This document shows, in pieces, positions 26,205 through 35,305 of a DNA stretch of 52,213 bases. The DNA is from Chthoniobacteraceae bacterium (GTDB lineage Bacteria; Verrucomicrobiota; Verrucomicrobiia; Chthoniobacterales; Chthoniobacteraceae), in the NCBI GenBank assembly GCA_947476045.1, contig CANJNZ010000026.1:1-52213 (forward strand). Reading direction: 5' to 3'. The notes beneath the pieces are model-generated. The model worked only from the letters and a program-made list of their open reading frames with translations. It searched no databases and was not told the origin of the DNA. Within the stretch, counting starts at the first letter, position 1. Each line of letters begins with the position of its first letter. The translations under genes and the position numbers were made by a program.

Positions 26205-27188
26205 TCATCGTCCGTGCTTGAGTTGTCCTGTCAGGAAAAGCCAGGCGCGCTCTGCTGCCGCCTTCACGCGCCACACGGCATAAGCGGGTGCGCTGAATTT
26301 TCCTTCGTGCCAATACCAGGGCCAGCGAATGCCGAAGTCGTGTGCCGTGAAGTTTTCGCCGCATACTGTATTCGTGCGTTGTAGGGCGGCGGCGAAGGTT
26401 TCGAGGAAAAGCGTGAGCATGTCCCACGACTCGACACGCGGTCGCCATTTGGAAAACGGGCGACCATTTAGCAAAATCTGCTGCCAGCCGGCTTTGTAGT
26501 GGACGACGTGGATTTCGTCCGTGAGCGGTCGCGAATTTGTCTCGTTCAGACGTGCGCATGGCTCTGCGCGCAGACGGATTTCGCGCCCTTCGCACGTGAC
26601 AGTGTAGCGGTCGCGCCCGCGTTCGTAGCCGAGGAGTTGGTGGAGCGACATCTGGTCCGTGCCGCCGTAGGGCTGCGACTGATCGTTTGCCTGCGCAAAA
26701 AGGTCTGGCGTGCGCAGAATGTGCATAGTTGCCTCGCGCCACGCGCGCATGAATGACGCTGCGCCATGCCCGCGTGTGAGCACGACGCCGGAATTCAGCG
26801 GAACGTTCTCCGGCTTCGTGGAGAAAACGACATCCGCAGCGTCATCAAAAAAAACGGCGAGGTCGCGCCGGATGAGAGTGTCTCCATCGGCAAATACGAG
26901 GTCTCTTTCCTTGGAGAAATCCTCCGCCGCGCGTGCCCAGCAGAGAACCTTCGACGAAATGCGCTGGAGCGGGTCGCCGGCAAAATCAAAGGTAGTTTCC
27001 ACGAAGTCCACCGATGGAAACGCCGTTCGAATCGCGCCAATGAGTCTCGCGGGCATATCCTGCCAATACACCGCCACACGCGCCGCCGGATGCGAGAGCG
27101 CGACGGACTCCAGATGCGCAAGCAGCATTCCCGAATGGCGTGAGCCGTAATTGGCGACGATGAATCTCAAGGCCTTATCATTTTCCAT
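26205..27188 (-). CDS. Putative GT-A glycosyltransferase (GT8/nucleotide-sugar-transferase type)
   Basis: A 327-residue protein. ATG 27188 (MENDKALRFIVANYGSRHSG) is chosen; it overlaps the upstream gene by 22 bases. A GT-A metal motif appears as DLVFADGDTLIRRDL, followed by the acceptor-side block VPLNSGVVLTRGHGAAS and GGTDQMSLHQLLGYE. This layout (DGD, 'NSGV' loop, 'DQ') matches galactosyl/glucosyl-transferase-like families. Substrate unknown. Confidence 0.75.
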   Translation of the reverse strand: MENDKALRFIVANYGSRHSGMLLAHLESVALSHPAARVAVYWQDMPARLIGAIRTAFPSVDFVETTFDFAGDPLQRISSKVLCWARAAEDFSKERDLVFADGDTLIRRDLAVFFDDAADVVFSTKPENVPLNSGVVLTRGHGAASFMRAWREATMHILRTPDLFAQANDQSQPYGGTDQMSLHQLLGYERGRDRYTVTCEGREIRLRAEPCARLNETNSRPLTDEIHVVHYKAGWQQILLNGRPFSKWRPRVESWDMLTLFLETFAAALQRTNTVCGENFTAHDFGIRWPWYWHEGKFSAPAYAVWRVKAAAERAWLFLTGQLKHGR

Positions 27189-28264
27189 TTCGCCTCGCCC
27201 GGCGTGAGCAATTCCTGAAGCATCGCCAGCGCCCATACGAGCAGGCACGTTCCTTGGATGTCGCTTTCATCAAGCCCACGACTGACCGGCACGCCGTAGT
27301 AATGCGTTTGCGCCTTTCTCGTAAAAAATGAGAACCCGCCGTCGTCCTGCGCATGTGAGCGGATCATTTCCAGGACGCGACCGCAGAATTCGCTCGTTGC
27401 GCCATCTGCTGGCCGGCCTGCGTGCGCGCGGTGGAGGACATAGATGGCATCCACAAGATGGCAGCCGCTCGGTTCCGGATCTCGTGCAAGTGTAGTGGCG
27501 ATGAGGCGGTCAGCGAAATGCACGGGCACATCGAGCCAGTCGAGAGCCATGAGCACCTTCATCGCACCATTGATGAGTTCACCGTGTGCAGGCACATTTC
27601 CGCGGAAATAAGCGCCTGTCTCTTCGTGGGCGAGGCTGGCGTAGAAGTCGCGACACACATCGAGCAGCTCATCCACATCGCGCTGGGGGAGAAATGCAGG
27701 AGCCTGCGTTTTAATGAATACAACGAGTCCGGCGCTTTGCCCTCCTGCACCCCAGGGTTTTGTCCAGTCCTGCGCGGAGAGCCATGCACGCACGCTTTGT
27801 GGTTTCAGCGGGAAACCACGGAAAGGTCTCCGTGGCTCTGCGCCGACCTCCGCGAGAGTTGCGATGGCCTGTTTTGTCTCGGCGAGTTGAATACTGTGAG
27901 GTTCGGGCCGCCAGGGACCGCGCCCCACGAGTCGCAGGAGCGATGCGACGATGCCCGGCGATTTTCGCAGATGAGCCATTTGCGGTGGATCTTCGAACGG
28001 ACTGTCGCCATCCGTGCGTTGAAAGTCCTGCATGAACTCGACCCACGCTTCGCGTTCCTCCCGCGACAGCGCATCCCAGCGTCCGAGCATCACGAGCGTC
28101 TTCAGCGCAAACGTGCTCCACCCCAGCGCTATCTCCCGCCCTACATCCGTGCCTCCGCGAAGGCACGGCAAATAGCGCCCTACCTGCGAACCGACGCGCA
28201 GCGAGCGAAGAAAAAGCGGCACCCGCTCTTCGAGTTCGCGCAGCCATAGCTGATCGAGAGTCAT
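27167..28264 (-). CDS. Conserved protein of unknown function, alpha/alpha-toroid-like
   Basis: A 365-residue protein starting at ATG 28264 (MTLDQLWLRELEERVPLFLR). It is helical with no signal peptide or membrane helix. The C-terminal part has prenyltransferase/terpene-cyclase-like blocks (DDGGFSFFTRKAQTHYYG, then DIQGTCLLVWALAMLQ) and an Asp-rich patch (QRTDGDSPFEDPP), suggesting an alpha/alpha-barrel such as those that cleave or bind sugars or isoprenoids. No precise family can be named. It lies inside the glycan block, between a methyltransferase and a glycosyltransferase, so a role in glycan assembly or chain-length control is inferred. Confidence 0.6.
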   Translation of the reverse strand: MTLDQLWLRELEERVPLFLRSLRVGSQVGRYLPCLRGGTDVGREIALGWSTFALKTLVMLGRWDALSREEREAWVEFMQDFQRTDGDSPFEDPPQMAHLRKSPGIVASLLRLVGRGPWRPEPHSIQLAETKQAIATLAEVGAEPRRPFRGFPLKPQSVRAWLSAQDWTKPWGAGGQSAGLVVFIKTQAPAFLPQRDVDELLDVCRDFYASLAHEETGAYFRGNVPAHGELINGAMKVLMALDWLDVPVHFADRLIATTLARDPEPSGCHLVDAIYVLHRAHAGRPADGATSEFCGRVLEMIRSHAQDDGGFSFFTRKAQTHYYGVPVSRGLDESDIQGTCLLVWALAMLQELLTPGEAKWKMIRP

Positions 28265-28296
28265 TGAATAGTAAGGTCGAAAATCTCCTCCGTAGT

Positions 28297-28878
28297 CTAA
28301 GCAAACGGGTTCATCTTTCGAAGCAACGCAGTTAGGGTGCTGACTTTTGCAGCCGGCTCCCATTTGCACCAGCCGACGCTACCGCGGCGATGGCGTGCGC
28401 AATGTCCAAAATACTTGCGTGCCATCTCGCGTTCGTGAGGGCGCTGGGCGTCGTGCCAGACAATGAGCGCTCCGGGTGCAGCGTGACGGGTGGCGAAGCG
28501 AAATGTGCCGCTGCGTCCAAAGTTTTGAGGATGCGCGGAGCGCGGACCGTCTAGAAAAAGAAAATCGAACGGCTCGCCATCCCACGGCACAGCGTCTTTT
28601 TCCACTTCGCGCGGACCGTCGGGTGTGACGGAGTAGCTGCGCCACTCGACGCGCGACAACCACGGGGCACCTGCGAACGCCGTCTTTAATTCCGCAATCC
28701 AGTCTGGATAATTATCCCAAGTCACAATGCGGGCATCCGGCGCGTTCTCCGCCCAAAAACGCGTGGTGAGGCCGCTGCCGAATTCAGCGATGCGCTTTGG
28801 TTGTGCGAGGGTGAGCACGCCGCGCAGTTCCGCTTCTTCGATGGCGGACATTTTGAATTGGTTGAGATCAATGGGCAT
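28297..28878 (-). CDS. SAM-dependent methyltransferase-like protein
   Basis: A 193-residue Rossmann protein. Motif I is IAEFGSGLTTRFWAEN with the following acidic TWDNYPDW; the later strand FDFLFLDGPRSAH resembles Methyltransf_24-type enzymes. It is short, so it may act on a small or glycan acceptor. The start abuts a heptamer repeat (28883-28918) that separates it from the upstream GT2 gene by 78 bases. Confidence 0.7.
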   Translation of the reverse strand: MPIDLNQFKMSAIEEAELRGVLTLAQPKRIAEFGSGLTTRFWAENAPDARIVTWDNYPDWIAELKTAFAGAPWLSRVEWRSYSVTPDGPREVEKDAVPWDGEPFDFLFLDGPRSAHPQNFGRSGTFRFATRHAAPGALIVWHDAQRPHEREMARKYFGHCARHRRGSVGWCKWEPAAKVSTLTALLRKMNPFA

Positions 28879-28882
28879 TTTT

Positions 28883-28918
28883 GAAAATGACGGATGTCGG
28901 ATGATGAATGACGAGTGA
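28883..28918. repeat. ATGACGR heptamer repeat in an operon gap
   Basis: The plus strand reads GAAAATGACGG followed by ATGTCGG, ATGATGA and ATGACGA units. It lies 5 bases 5' of the minus-strand start at 28878, in the second of the block's two large gaps. Confidence 0.55.
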
Positions 28919-28956
28919 AAAAGTGAATCGCAACGGTGGATGATGCAGTGCCGCCT

Positions 28957-29742
28957 TTATTTCAGAAACGCACTTGCATCTACAGTCGCGTATTCGCCGC
29001 GTCGGTATTTATCGGCCTTGTAGTAGGACTCGCTCTTTTGTCCGGTCAGCCGGGCAAATGCAGCGCGCAGGCGGTTTCGCAGGCCGAGACTCTCGGTCAC
29101 GTTACGGCGCGAAGTGTTCTCATCGCGCGAACTGCGCGGCATCCAGCATGTATGCAGGCAGCGAAACTCTGATTGCTCCCACGATGTCTCTTTATACATC
29201 TCCCATCTTGATTCATCGGATTTCCATCCGGCATTGAAAACGTTGTTTTTCCCATGGAGGCGGTGCTTGGTTGCGGGGTCGAGTCGCTCGACGGCTGCGA
29301 AATTGTAGAGCTTCGTCATGCTGCGGCACGGCGGTGCAAGCCATCCACTCGCGGTGCATGCGGTTTCATCGAGCGTGTCGCAATTGAGCACATTGCCAAA
29401 CACGACCCACCACTTGTCCCATTCACCCGCATGGAGCCGCGCACGCACGCGCGAGAGGCCGGCGGGGTCGTAAATCTCGTCGCCATCCACACCGAAGACC
29501 CAGGTCTTCGTGTTTGCCAAAGGAACGAGCATCTCATGCGATTCGCGCGGGTCGTTGATCCGATAAATCTCGAACTTCGACGAAGTGCGCGCCAGCTCCT
29601 CGCAAATCTCCGGCGTCCCGTCTTGCGACTGATGGTCCGCGATGAGTATGCGATCGCAAAAGCCAAGGATGTTGAGCGCTGCCCGGAGGAGAAATTTGTC
29701 CTCATTCTGCACAAGCATGATTGCGACGATTTGCGGATTCAT
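28957..29742 (-). CDS. GT2-like glycosyltransferase
   Basis: A 261-residue GT-A protein starting at ATG 29742 (MNPQIVAIMLVQNEDKFLL). The nucleotide block is ILIADHQSQDGTPEICEEL and the acidic metal motif is GVDGDEIYDP. This is the WcaA/'LPS core beta-glucosyltransferase' style of GT2. The C-terminus lacks membrane helices. Its start overlaps the upstream stop (ATGA). Confidence 0.85.
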   Translation of the reverse strand: MNPQIVAIMLVQNEDKFLLRAALNILGFCDRILIADHQSQDGTPEICEELARTSSKFEIYRINDPRESHEMLVPLANTKTWVFGVDGDEIYDPAGLSRVRARLHAGEWDKWWVVFGNVLNCDTLDETACTASGWLAPPCRSMTKLYNFAAVERLDPATKHRLHGKNNVFNAGWKSDESRWEMYKETSWEQSEFRCLHTCWMPRSSRDENTSRRNVTESLGLRNRLRAAFARLTGQKSESYYKADKYRRGEYATVDASAFLK

Positions 29743-30617
29743 CGGGTAGTCAAATTGGTCATCCACCAGCGCGGAGACAGCACGAGCAGCCGGTTTTCTT
29801 CACGTGCTCTGCGTAAAAAAACACGCGCAGCTTCCGGGTTTGTTTTTGCAGCCGATTGCGCGAGGCCGAGCCAGCGGCGGCCCATGCCGATGCCTCGTGC
29901 GCGGCGGTTCGCTATGATGCGCTGTGGTTCGGCGGCGTCGAGCAACGGACCGAAAACACGGGCCTTCTCCTCGTAGATGCGCGGCATGTGTTTGATGGTC
30001 TTCGAGTCCGGCTGGCGCTGCTGGCAGGCAAGAACGCTGTCCACGCGGTGAAACGTATGTCGTTCACTCATCCGCCACCACAGTTCTGTATCCATGACCA
30101 CGTGCAGGTCTTCACGTAGGGGGCCGATTTCATCAAGAAGGCGTCTGCGGAAAAAGACGGCTGGCTGGAGCAGGTCGGTGCGTTTCTCCCACCATACGAG
30201 CATGTCTTCGCGTCGCTCGAACCGCGCTTTGCGGATGCGAGGTGGTTTTCCATCGCAGAAGTCCTCCTCGCAATCACCGAAGATCACATGGACGTCGGGC
30301 TTCGCAAATTCCCGGCGCACGATATCGAACGCGCCGTGCACGTATTGGTCGTCAGCGTTGAGCCAGCAGATGATTTCGCCGCGCGCGAGTCCGAAACCTT
30401 TGTTAAGCGCATTCGATTGGCCCGTGTCCTTCTCCATATGCGTGATGAGATGCGGATGTCGCGCAAGCACCTCTGCTGAGCCGTCGCTGGAACAGTTATC
30501 GAAGACAATGTGCTCAAAGTCTGCGACGCCCTGAGCGAGGACTGACTTGATGCAGCCCTCCAGCCATGCGGCTTGATTCCAAGATGGTGTCACTACGCTA
30601 AAAAAGGGGACATTCAC
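29739..30617 (-). CDS. GT2-family glycosyltransferase
   Basis: A 292-residue GT-A enzyme with a GTG start at 30617 (the GTGA overlap with the upstream stop fixes it). Motifs are FFSVVTPSWNQAAWLEGC, FDNCSSDGSAEVL and the metal site WLNADDQYVHG. It belongs to a set of closely similar GT2 genes at 31528 and 32352 with the same WLNxDD signature, probably from local duplication. Confidence 0.92.
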   Translation of the reverse strand: MNVPFFSVVTPSWNQAAWLEGCIKSVLAQGVADFEHIVFDNCSSDGSAEVLARHPHLITHMEKDTGQSNALNKGFGLARGEIICWLNADDQYVHGAFDIVRREFAKPDVHVIFGDCEEDFCDGKPPRIRKARFERREDMLVWWEKRTDLLQPAVFFRRRLLDEIGPLREDLHVVMDTELWWRMSERHTFHRVDSVLACQQRQPDSKTIKHMPRIYEEKARVFGPLLDAAEPQRIIANRRARGIGMGRRWLGLAQSAAKTNPEAARVFLRRAREENRLLVLSPRWWMTNLTTR

Positions 30618-31528
30618 TTGAATAAACCGCGAATTTTCAACTCCAGATCCCGCGCAAACACCGGCATCGCTGCGAGCCGGTGGGCAAGGGTGAAAGTGTC
30701 GCTTTTGACATTACGTTGTATGGCCTGATCGGAAATCCACACTGCTGCATCAAACGCCCGCTCTTCGAGCGCACGCTCCACGTTGCGCTCGAAAATCTGG
30801 CGTTCGTCTGTCGCGAGAAAAGTGGTGGAGATTCCGCGAGCAGCGCACCATTCGAGAAAATCGAGTTGCACTTCCACGGCCTGGCGGCGGGCGCGGTTCT
30901 TATCGCTCGACATATTCGAGTCGTGAACCCGGCGTTCGACGACGACTCGATCCACAAAGCCAAATTCAGACACCGCGCCAGTGCGGCACCACAAATCACG
31001 ATCTGCACTTGTGTTGAATCGCGGATTCCAGCGACCGGCTTTCTCAAACACCTCGCGTTTTACGATGGCCGCGCCTGGTGTGGCGATGGGCGCTTTCCAA
31101 AAAGCTGCGCCTGCGGCTGCCGGCGGATGTCCCTGCATCTTGTCATTGCCGTGTTCGTCGTATCTTTTCGCATTAGAAAAATCCGCGCTACGTCCGTAAA
31201 CGACCCCGAAATCTCCTTCATCTGCCCGTGCGACAAGCGTCGCGATTGCATGCGGAAGCAATCGGTCGTCGGCATCAAGGAAGAGCAGCCAGTTTGCGGA
31301 GATTTGCGATGCGCCGAAATTTCTCGCAGTGGAAACACCCGAATTATTTTGACGCAAAAGCGTCACTGAATCCGCGAAATTTTCGGCGACAGCGGCTGTG
31401 GCGTCGGTGCTGCCGTCATCCACGACGATGATGGATGATGCGGCATGCGTTTGAGAGAGCGCGCTCTCGATGGCTTCCGCGAGATAAGCAGCCGCATTGA
31501 AAGCAGGGATGATGACGGAGACGGACAT
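30614..31528 (-). CDS. GT2-family glycosyltransferase
   Basis: A 304-residue GT-A enzyme. ATG 31528 gives MSVSVIIPAFNAAAYLAEAI; the frame runs upstream but overlaps the next gene. Further motifs are IIVVDDGSTDATAAV and LLFLDADDRLLPHA (DAD metal site), with SADRDLWCRTG as the acceptor block. It overlaps its neighbours by four bases on each side. Confidence 0.93.
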   Translation of the reverse strand: MSVSVIIPAFNAAAYLAEAIESALSQTHAASSIIVVDDGSTDATAAVAENFADSVTLLRQNNSGVSTARNFGASQISANWLLFLDADDRLLPHAIATLVARADEGDFGVVYGRSADFSNAKRYDEHGNDKMQGHPPAAAGAAFWKAPIATPGAAIVKREVFEKAGRWNPRFNTSADRDLWCRTGAVSEFGFVDRVVVERRVHDSNMSSDKNRARRQAVEVQLDFLEWCAARGISTTFLATDERQIFERNVERALEERAFDAAVWISDQAIQRNVKSDTFTLAHRLAAMPVFARDLELKIRGLFK

Positions 31529-32355
31529 CAGACAAATACACGCTTCATTTCCCACTTTCCGCTGTGCCGGTTGTGCCGGAGGACTTTCGCAGCACTGGTG
31601 GAAAAGCGGTGACGGCGTAGCCATTGGGAGAGCGGCCCCTGTCGGTGGCCGCCGTGTTCCGAGAGGGCTCGCTCCGCCTCTGCCATGTAGGCGGGACGAC
31701 CTGCGCCGGTTTTTTGCTCGCCGTGAAAACGGAAGCCGCCGAGTGGCGTTTCCACGGCAAAAAGTTCGGCATGCTGGAAAAAGCGTGCCCACAATTCAAA
31801 GTCACCTGCGAGCGGGTAACCGTTGCCGATTTGTGCACCAGCCTTCTCCCACAAGGAACGACGCCAGAACGTGCTCTCCTGTTGAATCCAGCCTAGCGAG
31901 AACTGTCCGCTGACAGGCAGGTGTTCCCCTCGCAGAAAACCAGCGCGAGTGTAGCCGGGGACATGCAGGGTCCGCACCGGCCGACCGTCGGCGTCCCAGC
32001 GGATTTGCATCGTTGTGGTGAGCCATTCAACTTCGGGGTAATTCACAAAAACGTCCGTTACTATGGAGAATGCCCACGGCGTATAAATGTCGTCGCTATT
32101 TAACCACGCCATGATGTCGCCTGTGGAGCGATTGAGTCCGCGGGTGATGGCGTCGTATTGCCCGCCATCGCGTTCGCACTGCCAGTGTGCGAGGCGCGAT
32201 GCGTGGCGCTCGATGATTTCACGACTGCCATCCGTGCTGCCGCCGTCCATTACGATATATTCGATGTCCGCACCACGCTGGTCGAGCACGCTCAGCATCG
32301 CGGCTTCCAGATAGCGCGCTTGATTGAAACTTGGAGTGATAATTGAGAACTTCAT
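31528..32355 (-). CDS. GT2-family glycosyltransferase
   Basis: A 275-residue GT-A enzyme starting at ATG 32355 (MKFSIITPSFNQARYLEAAM). Motifs are YIVMDGGSTDGSREII, GGQYDAITRGLNRSTGDIMA and WLNSDDIYTPWA. The inverting-type fold and high similarity to the gene at 32352 suggest duplication with altered acceptor or sugar use. Confidence 0.93.
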   Translation of the reverse strand: MKFSIITPSFNQARYLEAAMLSVLDQRGADIEYIVMDGGSTDGSREIIERHASRLAHWQCERDGGQYDAITRGLNRSTGDIMAWLNSDDIYTPWAFSIVTDVFVNYPEVEWLTTTMQIRWDADGRPVRTLHVPGYTRAGFLRGEHLPVSGQFSLGWIQQESTFWRRSLWEKAGAQIGNGYPLAGDFELWARFFQHAELFAVETPLGGFRFHGEQKTGAGRPAYMAEAERALSEHGGHRQGPLSQWLRRHRFSTSAAKVLRHNRHSGKWEMKRVFV

Positions 32356-33197
32356 ACGCGGAGTTGTGAGAGCGCGACTTTCACCCTTGCGCCATGCTGT
32401 TTGTAAAGACGGCGGTAGAAAAGTGTCCGCAATCGGAAAAGCCCAAATCTTTTCAGCCGGTCCAGACCGGGACCAAGTGTGGAAAGTTGCGCGGCTACGT
32501 CGCGGAATGCCGAACCCCACTTGGGGCCCGCGTGATTTTCGACGAAGGCGCAAATCTCTTCGTTGCGGCGTGGATTTCCACTGCCGGTTTTGTGCGCGTC
32601 GTGAAAGCGATAAACAGACAGTGCTTCATGCACGCGTTGAAAGTCACAGTGCGCGCTGGCGCGGAGGAACCAGTCCCAGTCTAGCGTGAAATGCTGTGTG
32701 ATATCCAGTTCCCCGGTCTTTTCCCATAGTGCGCGGGTCCAAAACGCACTTGGCTGGTAAATGAGCGCGCGGGTTTTCAACGCTTCACGGTCGAAAGTTG
32801 GCGCAGCCCAAAGTTTCTTTTCACCTGTATTTTCAAAGAGCGCGGTGGTTCCGCCGTATGCGAGCCGCATTTCGCAGCCATCGCCGAGCAGCGGTGCGAT
32901 TCTTGCAAAGGTGCCGGGAAGGTAGCAGTCATCGCTATTGAGCCACGCGAGCAGGTTTCCCTTCGCAAACCGCATTCCCTTGTTTATGGCATCGGCCTGG
33001 CCGCGATCGGGCTCGGAGATGAAATGACTCACCGCGCCGCCAAAGCCGTGCACCACATCTGCCGTGCCATCGCTGCTCCCGCCATCGACCACGATAATCT
33101 CCGTGTCGGGCCATCTCTGCTCGACGATGGAGGTGAGAGTCTGTCCGATGAATCGTGACTGATTTAATGTGGGAACGATGATGGAGAAGATGGGCAT
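32352..33197 (-). CDS. GT2-family glycosyltransferase
   Basis: A 281-residue GT-A enzyme. ATG 33197 (MPIFSIIVPTLNQSRFIGQT) is used; a TTG lies one codon upstream. Motifs are IIVVDGGSSDGTADVV, DRGQADAINKGMRFAKGNLL and WLNSDDCYLPGT. It follows the GT4 gene after 33 bases and overlaps the next GT2 gene by ATGA. Confidence 0.93.
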   Translation of the reverse strand: MPIFSIIVPTLNQSRFIGQTLTSIVEQRWPDTEIIVVDGGSSDGTADVVHGFGGAVSHFISEPDRGQADAINKGMRFAKGNLLAWLNSDDCYLPGTFARIAPLLGDGCEMRLAYGGTTALFENTGEKKLWAAPTFDREALKTRALIYQPSAFWTRALWEKTGELDITQHFTLDWDWFLRASAHCDFQRVHEALSVYRFHDAHKTGSGNPRRNEEICAFVENHAGPKWGSAFRDVAAQLSTLGPGLDRLKRFGLFRLRTLFYRRLYKQHGARVKVALSQLRV

Positions 33198-33230
33198 CAA
33201 ACGAAAATGCGTAGTGTCACGGTCCGGAAT

Positions 33231-34382
33231 TTACGCCTGCGCGATTTTTAGAAATTCCAGTCCGACTTGTTTGATTCTGGCGGCAGCCGCATCGCGAGCT
33301 GTCTTTTCTGCATTTGAATCCGGACCGGGAGAAAGATTTGCCCATGAGGCAGCCATTAAATCAGCGAGGATTTCCGGGTTCGCTCCGGGAAAGAATTGTG
33401 AGCCCGGTGGATTCTGTTCCTTGTGGACAGCGAGGTCGCTGAGGAGCGTTGGCTTCCCGAGGACGCGCGCATCTTCCACCACGGTGCTCCATCCCTCAAA
33501 CAAGGATGGCTGCACGACGGCGATGCTGCGACGAACAATTTCGATTTGGAGGCGCCTGGGCACCAGACCGAGCAGCATCACTTGTGCGCCAATGCCTGCA
33601 CGATGAACTTGCTGGAGCAGACGCTCCGTATGATCCGGCTGGCGAAAATCCACAAGCGCTCCAGTGCAAACAATCACGGGACGGATTCCGCGGGCTGCGA
33701 GGATTTCCAGCGCTTTGAAAACAAGCGCATGATTTTTGTGCGACCAGAACTGGTTGCAGACGGCGAAGTAACGGGGTGGAAGCCAGTCGAGATTTTCGCC
33801 GGAAAATGGCTCATACCAGCTCTCATCCGGAAATGTTGCGAATCGAAGGACGGCCGACTTTCCGGAATGTTGGGGATAAAACTCACGAAAATCCGCAGCG
33901 GCGCTTTCACTGCTCAGCACAACATTTGGCGCCTCCGCAACCACTGTAGCGATGCCCCGGTCGCGCTTGGCGATTTCCTTTTGTGTGAACAATTGAGGCA
34001 GATGCCGGTGCTGAAAATCCGGCACCCATGCGGCCCATCGGCACGCTATTCCGCCCACTGGGAGGCTCACGCCCACGTTGTATTGGTTGTCGTAGGTGAA
34101 AGGATACAGGAACTCCACGCCACTGCGCCGCACCATTTGCGTGAAGTCACGATTGCTGGCCCGGAAACGATTTAGAAAACCCCGCGATTTGCGGACCGGC
34201 ACAGAAACTACCGCATCGAAAAGCCCGCTGTGCGGCTCCCATTCAGCGCGCTGTGGTTCTCCGCAAATGAGCGTCACTTTTGCCGGCTGGCCGGTCGCCC
34301 GGATCGCCTTCGAGAGATTGCGCACGTATTCCGAGCCGCCCGCCCAGCCTGCGCCACCCTGTGCTATGAGGCCGATGTGCAT
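33231..34382 (-). CDS. GT4-family glycosyltransferase
   Basis: A 383-residue GT-B enzyme. ATG 34382 gives MHIGLIAQGGAGWAGGSEYV, with the acceptor-domain glycine loop. The donor domain shows FAVCNQFWSHKNHALVFKAL and VQPSLFEGWSTVVEDARVLG, the EX7E region (E..D variant), then PTLLSDLAVHKEQ. Retaining mechanism and sugar are inferred from family only. The start shares one base with the epimerase stop. Confidence 0.92.
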   Translation of the reverse strand: MHIGLIAQGGAGWAGGSEYVRNLSKAIRATGQPAKVTLICGEPQRAEWEPHSGLFDAVVSVPVRKSRGFLNRFRASNRDFTQMVRRSGVEFLYPFTYDNQYNVGVSLPVGGIACRWAAWVPDFQHRHLPQLFTQKEIAKRDRGIATVVAEAPNVVLSSESAAADFREFYPQHSGKSAVLRFATFPDESWYEPFSGENLDWLPPRYFAVCNQFWSHKNHALVFKALEILAARGIRPVIVCTGALVDFRQPDHTERLLQQVHRAGIGAQVMLLGLVPRRLQIEIVRRSIAVVQPSLFEGWSTVVEDARVLGKPTLLSDLAVHKEQNPPGSQFFPGANPEILADLMAASWANLSPGPDSNAEKTARDAAAARIKQVGLEFLKIAQA

Positions 34383-35305
34383 TACGAAAGTGCCAGTTCT
34401 GCGCGAGCCCATGCTGCGACTTGTGCGAGACCCTGCTCCAGTGTGATCTCGGGACGAAAGCCGAGCGCCGAGAGTTTGCCGACATCGGCCTGCCAGTTCA
34501 GCGGGTCGCCTGCGCGATTCCTGCCGTCAAAGACAGGTTCCGCATTTTTGCCGAGGTGTGAGATGAGTTTTTCAGCAAGTTCGCGGATGCTGGTTTCGCG
34601 TCCGGTAGAGAGGTTGTAAATTTCTCCGTCAGCCGGTGCTTTTTCCGAGAGAAGCGCCAGTGCACGCGCGATGTCTGTGGCATGAATAAAGTCACGGCTT
34701 TCCTGTCCTGTTCCGCTGAGTGAGAGCGAGCCGCTTTTGATCAATCGTTCGCAAATGTCCCAGACGACCTGACGGCGGAGACCGGGGCCGTAAGCGGAGA
34801 AAATCCTCACTGCAAGTGTGGGCAAAGAATATATCCGGGCGAACTCCTGGCAGAGTAATTCGCATTGGCGCTTGTGAAATCCGTAGGGGGAAAGCGGAGC
34901 GACGTGGGTATTTTCGCTGACAGGAAGCGACTTCGGATTGCCATACACCGCCGCGCTGGAGAGCAGGATGAAACGGCAGCGAGGAGCTGCGAGGCGGAGT
35001 GCATCGAGCAGTTCAAAAGTGAGGACGGTGTTGCTGTGAAAATCCGCGGCAGGCTCTGACATCGAGAGCGGCACGGACGCGCGTCCTGCGCAGTGGATGC
35101 AGGCGTCGGGTGCAGTCTCGCGAAGCAGCGCCGAAAACTCAGGCGATGGCAGTTGCATCCTTGCGTAGCGGGCTTTTGGGCCGAGCTGGACTTTCTCAGG
35201 CGCGAGCAGATCCACTCCAATTACCTGCCAGCCGAGTTCGGAAAAATGTTGTGAAATATGGCACCCCAGAAAACCGGCGCTGCCTGTGATGAGGACGGTT
35301 TTCAT
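34382..35305 (-). CDS. NAD-dependent sugar epimerase/dehydratase (extended SDR)
   Basis: A 307-residue extended short-chain dehydrogenase. The NAD motif is TGSAGFLG (residues 7-14), the structural block is LLSSAAVYGNP, and the catalytic pair is Y/K in SPYGFHKRQ. The C-terminal GRNRAGDPLNWQADVGKL block is shared with UDP-glucose 4-epimerases and GDP-mannose dehydratases. It probably makes a nucleotide sugar for this cluster; which one is unclear. It starts with MKTVLITG at 35305 inside an ATGA overlap. Confidence 0.9.
   Translation of the reverse strand: MKTVLITGSAGFLGCHISQHFSELGWQVIGVDLLAPEKVQLGPKARYARMQLPSPEFSALLRETAPDACIHCAGRASVPLSMSEPAADFHSNTVLTFELLDALRLAAPRCRFILLSSAAVYGNPKSLPVSENTHVAPLSPYGFHKRQCELLCQEFARIYSLPTLAVRIFSAYGPGLRRQVVWDICERLIKSGSLSLSGTGQESRDFIHATDIARALALLSEKAPADGEIYNLSTGRETSIRELAEKLISHLGKNAEPVFDGRNRAGDPLNWQADVGKLSALGFRPEITLEQGLAQVAAWARAELALS

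Noticed and set aside
27711-28304. Second minus-strand frame inside the alpha/alpha-barrel gene region
   Set aside because: Arg/Ala-rich shadow of the main frame, with no domain and a start inside the neighbour's coding sequence.
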